In this document: positions 15,900 through 17,590 of the stretch, one piece after another
How the letters are laid out: every line of letters starts with the position of its first letter
How positions within the stretch are numbered: position 1 is the first letter of the stretch
Origin: Deltaproteobacteria bacterium
GTDB lineage: Bacteria; Desulfobacterota; JADFXK01
Direction of reading: 5' to 3'
Assembly (NCBI GenBank): GCA_015233285.1
Contig: JADFYA010000023.1
Coordinates: 539 to 18,128, forward strand
Length of the DNA: 17,590 bases
Program-made: the position numbers and the translations under genes
The notes under the pieces: model-generated
Database searches by the model: none
The model's input: only the letters and a program-made list of their open reading frames with translations
Told to the model about the DNA's origin: nothing

Positions 15900-16381
15900 G
15901 AGACGATAAAATCCGGATCCGATTTAAGGGGTATCGGGACTTGTCCGGGAGTCTCCAATTTATGAAAAATAAGCTCAAACAACATATTGCCGTCACAACC
16001 GTATTTAACTTCCTCGACCCCGTATTATGCTTCCCCAGCCAACTGAACCAGGTTTTCATTAACCTGTTTAATAATGCTTATGACGCCATGAAGGGTTCAG
16101 GGACACTGTCGGTGAGTGTTGATTCAGTTGAAACGATGGTCAGAATTTCCGTGTTAGATACCGGAACTGGAATTCCGGAAGGCGATCTTCAGAAGATATT
16201 CAATCCCGGATTTACTACCAAAGGTGTTGGAGTCGGAACCGGGTTGGGTCTTTCCATATGCTATCGCATCATTGTGGAAAAGCATGGTGGCCGCATCTGG
16301 GCTGAAAACAATCCCACCGGCGGAGCCGCCATCTTGATAGATTTACCTATCCGTGGTAAGGAGGCAAACGCCCATGGCTGA
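15878..16381 (+). CDS. Histidine kinase, ATPase (HATPase_c) domain only, N-terminus missing
   Basis: At most 167 residues, of which those from about 20 on are histidine-kinase sequence. The N box NQVFINLFNNAYDA (57-70), G1 box DTGTGIP (94-100), F box FNPGFTTK (108-115) and G2 box GVGTGLGLS (118-126) are all present. The phosphoacceptor-His domain and any sensor are absent, so it cannot autophosphorylate by itself. A TAA lies immediately before the ATG at 15878 and there is no ribosome binding site there; ATG 15962 (GGGAG ten bases upstream) could start a 139-residue form. Its stop overlaps the response-regulator start by eight bases, the remains of a kinase-regulator operon. Most likely a 5'-truncated gene; possibly still translated as a free ATPase module. 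Confidence 0.8.
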   Translation: MISPENSRDDKIRIRFKGYRDLSGSLQFMKNKLKQHIAVTTVFNFLDPVLCFPSQLNQVFINLFNNAYDAMKGSGTLSVSVDSVETMVRISVLDTGTGIPEGDLQKIFNPGFTTKGVGVGTGLGLSICYRIIVEKHGGRIWAENNPTGGAAILIDLPIRGKEANAHG

Positions 16382-17435
16382 AATTAAAGTTCTTCTTTTA
16401 GATGATGAACCGCTGGTGGTTGAAGGTATCCGTGACTTAATCGAACTGGAGACTGAATATTCCGTCTACTCAGCCGTCAGCCCCCAACTGGCCCTGAACA
16501 TGCTGACGGAGACCCAGGTGCAGGTGATCTTGACGGATTTCTTGATGCCTAAAATGAATGGGATTGATTTCTTGATCTCCGCAAAGAAAATGGTCCCCAA
16601 TGCCGCCTGTATCATGCTCACGGGGTACGCTGACAAAGAAAACGCCATCAAGGCCATCAACGACGTGGGGCTATATCACTACGTGGAAAAACCATGGGAT
16701 AATGACGAATTACTCATGATCGTCAGGAACGCCGCTGAACGCTCCGATCTCATTAGCGAACTCCAGAGAAAATATGCTGAAATTCAACAGGCCTACGTCG
16801 GGACCATCTATCGTTTGGCCACGGTCGCCGAAATATTCGATGAAAACACATTCTCTCATGTTTTGAGAATCAGCCTCCTTTGCCACAAGTTGGCCGAGCT
16901 TTCTGGTGAAGACGAGACATTTTGCAACGAAATAAAATACGCCAGCATGATGCATGATGTGGGTAAGGTCGGGATACCCAAGGGGATACTGACTAAAAAC
17001 GGTAAGTTGACGCAGGATGAATTCGATGTCGTTAAAAAGCACGCAGAAATCGGGGCCCATATTTTGCGGAATCCTGAAAACCAGATGTTGAAGATGGCTC
17101 GAGAAATGAGTCTCTGTCACCATGAAAAATGGAATGGACAAGGCTATCCCAATAATCTAAAGGGAAACGACATTCCGAAGTCAGCCAGAATCGCCGCCAT
17201 TGCGGACGTATTCGACGCTCTAATGTCAGCTCGGCCCTATAAGCCACCGTTCTCTCCAGAAAAAGTTAGATCCATCCTGGAAGAAGAGAGAGACAGGCAC
17301 TTTGACCCCGACTTGTTGGATATCTTTTTAAAAGAATTCAAATCTGTTCTCGATATCTATTATCACGTTTCTTCACTAAGGGACGATGACATCATGAACG
17401 TTTTATTCACTTCACCTAAAGGCTCTCAAGAATAA
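16374..17435 (+). CDS. Response regulator with HD-GYP output domain (RpfG-like c-di-GMP phosphodiesterase)
   Basis: This 353-residue protein has a receiver domain (about 4-120) with acidic pair Asp10/Asp11, phosphoacceptor Asp55 (LTDFLMPKMNG), Thr83 and Lys106. A short helical linker (about 120-145) leads into an HD-GYP domain (about 146-330) with His162, His194-Asp195 (HDVGK), His249-His250 and GYP at 257-259. All catalytic positions look intact, so phosphorylation should control c-di-GMP breakdown. The start at 16374 has AGGAGG nine bases upstream; an in-frame ATG at 16353 lies inside the kinase and lacks such a site. ATGGCTGA couples it to the kinase stop. With its cognate kinase truncated, it may be orphaned or phosphorylated in trans. 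It is not a close copy of paralogues A and B, since it lacks DUF3391. Confidence 0.95.
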   Translation: MAEIKVLLLDDEPLVVEGIRDLIELETEYSVYSAVSPQLALNMLTETQVQVILTDFLMPKMNGIDFLISAKKMVPNAACIMLTGYADKENAIKAINDVGLYHYVEKPWDNDELLMIVRNAAERSDLISELQRKYAEIQQAYVGTIYRLATVAEIFDENTFSHVLRISLLCHKLAELSGEDETFCNEIKYASMMHDVGKVGIPKGILTKNGKLTQDEFDVVKKHAEIGAHILRNPENQMLKMAREMSLCHHEKWNGQGYPNNLKGNDIPKSARIAAIADVFDALMSARPYKPPFSPEKVRSILEEERDRHFDPDLLDIFLKEFKSVLDIYYHVSSLRDDDIMNVLFTSPKGSQE

Positions 17436-17590
17436 GTAATAATAAATCGATGTTACATTTCATTGTGATAGATAGCAATATAACATAATAATAGAATTCA
17501 AGGGATAGGAATACCACTTAGAAAAGGTAAGTTGGGCGGGAGTGAGAATTATTTTTATTATTTTTCGGCATTACGAGCAATATAGTAGTC
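17436..17590. promoter_or_regulatory. Downstream AT-rich region with a third GAATTCAAG motif
   Basis: No gene is seen. GAATTCAAGGG at 17495-17505, preceded by CAATATAACATAATAATA, resembles the promoter blocks of HD-GYP paralogues A and B, but the minus-strand 17-base spacing leads to TTGCTA, a poor -10. On the plus strand TTGTGA with 17 bases to TAATAA (about 17464-17492) could be a rightward promoter for a gene outside the window. Confidence 0.3.

Noticed and set aside
15796..16059. 88-residue N-terminal extension of HD-GYP paralogue B
   Set aside because: It crosses the promoter shared with paralogue A and the opposite-strand kinase domain; paralogue A has no such part.
16710..17141. Minus-strand 143-codon ORF
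   Set aside because: Antisense shadow of the response regulator-HD-GYP gene, no start signal or recognisable domain.

Overview
The window looks like chromosomal DNA of a Gram-negative bacterium, most likely a deltaproteobacterium (Desulfobacterota). I infer this from an outer-membrane/RND gene set with paired DUF1302 and DUF1329 proteins, a Ser/Thr kinase fused to an AAA-type ATPase, several HD-GYP proteins with DUF3391 N-termini, mid-range GC, and degenerate IS256 and IS1380 copies. Species-level assignment is not possible from the sequence alone.

Region 1 (1-7647, minus strand) is one co-directional block, transcribed from high to low coordinates: a secreted seven-blade YCF48-like propeller, an MMPL/RND membrane transporter, a DUF1302 outer-membrane protein, a DUF1329 periplasmic protein, and a PknK-like Ser/Thr kinase that runs off the window edge inside its Walker A motif. 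Gaps of 19-87 bp suggest an operon. The first four families commonly co-occur. Together they look like an envelope system that moves a hydrophobic substrate between inner and outer membranes, here with a cytoplasmic kinase/ATPase regulator at the 3' end.

Region 2 (about 7650-10460) is a scar zone. It holds the decayed 3' end of an IS256-family transposase, an IS1380-family transposase with an internal deletion, frameshifts and stops, a possible 27-aa ORF with a strong ribosome binding site, and a complete tRNA-Arg(CCT) with a clear promoter and terminator. It also has a 10-bp direct repeat beside the tRNA terminator and an inverted repeat built from CGCAGATT units. It looks like a tRNA-associated integration hot spot.

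Region 3 (10464-17435) is a signalling and transport region. Two paralogous DUF3391-HD-GYP genes (minus strand) share an almost identical promoter architecture. They flank a PaaI-like thioesterase (plus) and a SulP anion transporter (minus). To the right, on the plus strand, an N-terminally truncated histidine kinase (catalytic ATPase domain only) overlaps by 8 bp a response regulator with its own HD-GYP domain. Three intact HD-GYP proteins therefore lie within 7 kb. The left end of the kinase remnant coincides with the promoter of the second paralogue, which suggests a duplication or insertion event that truncated the kinase.

No CRISPR array, rRNA, complete mobile element or obvious defence system was seen.
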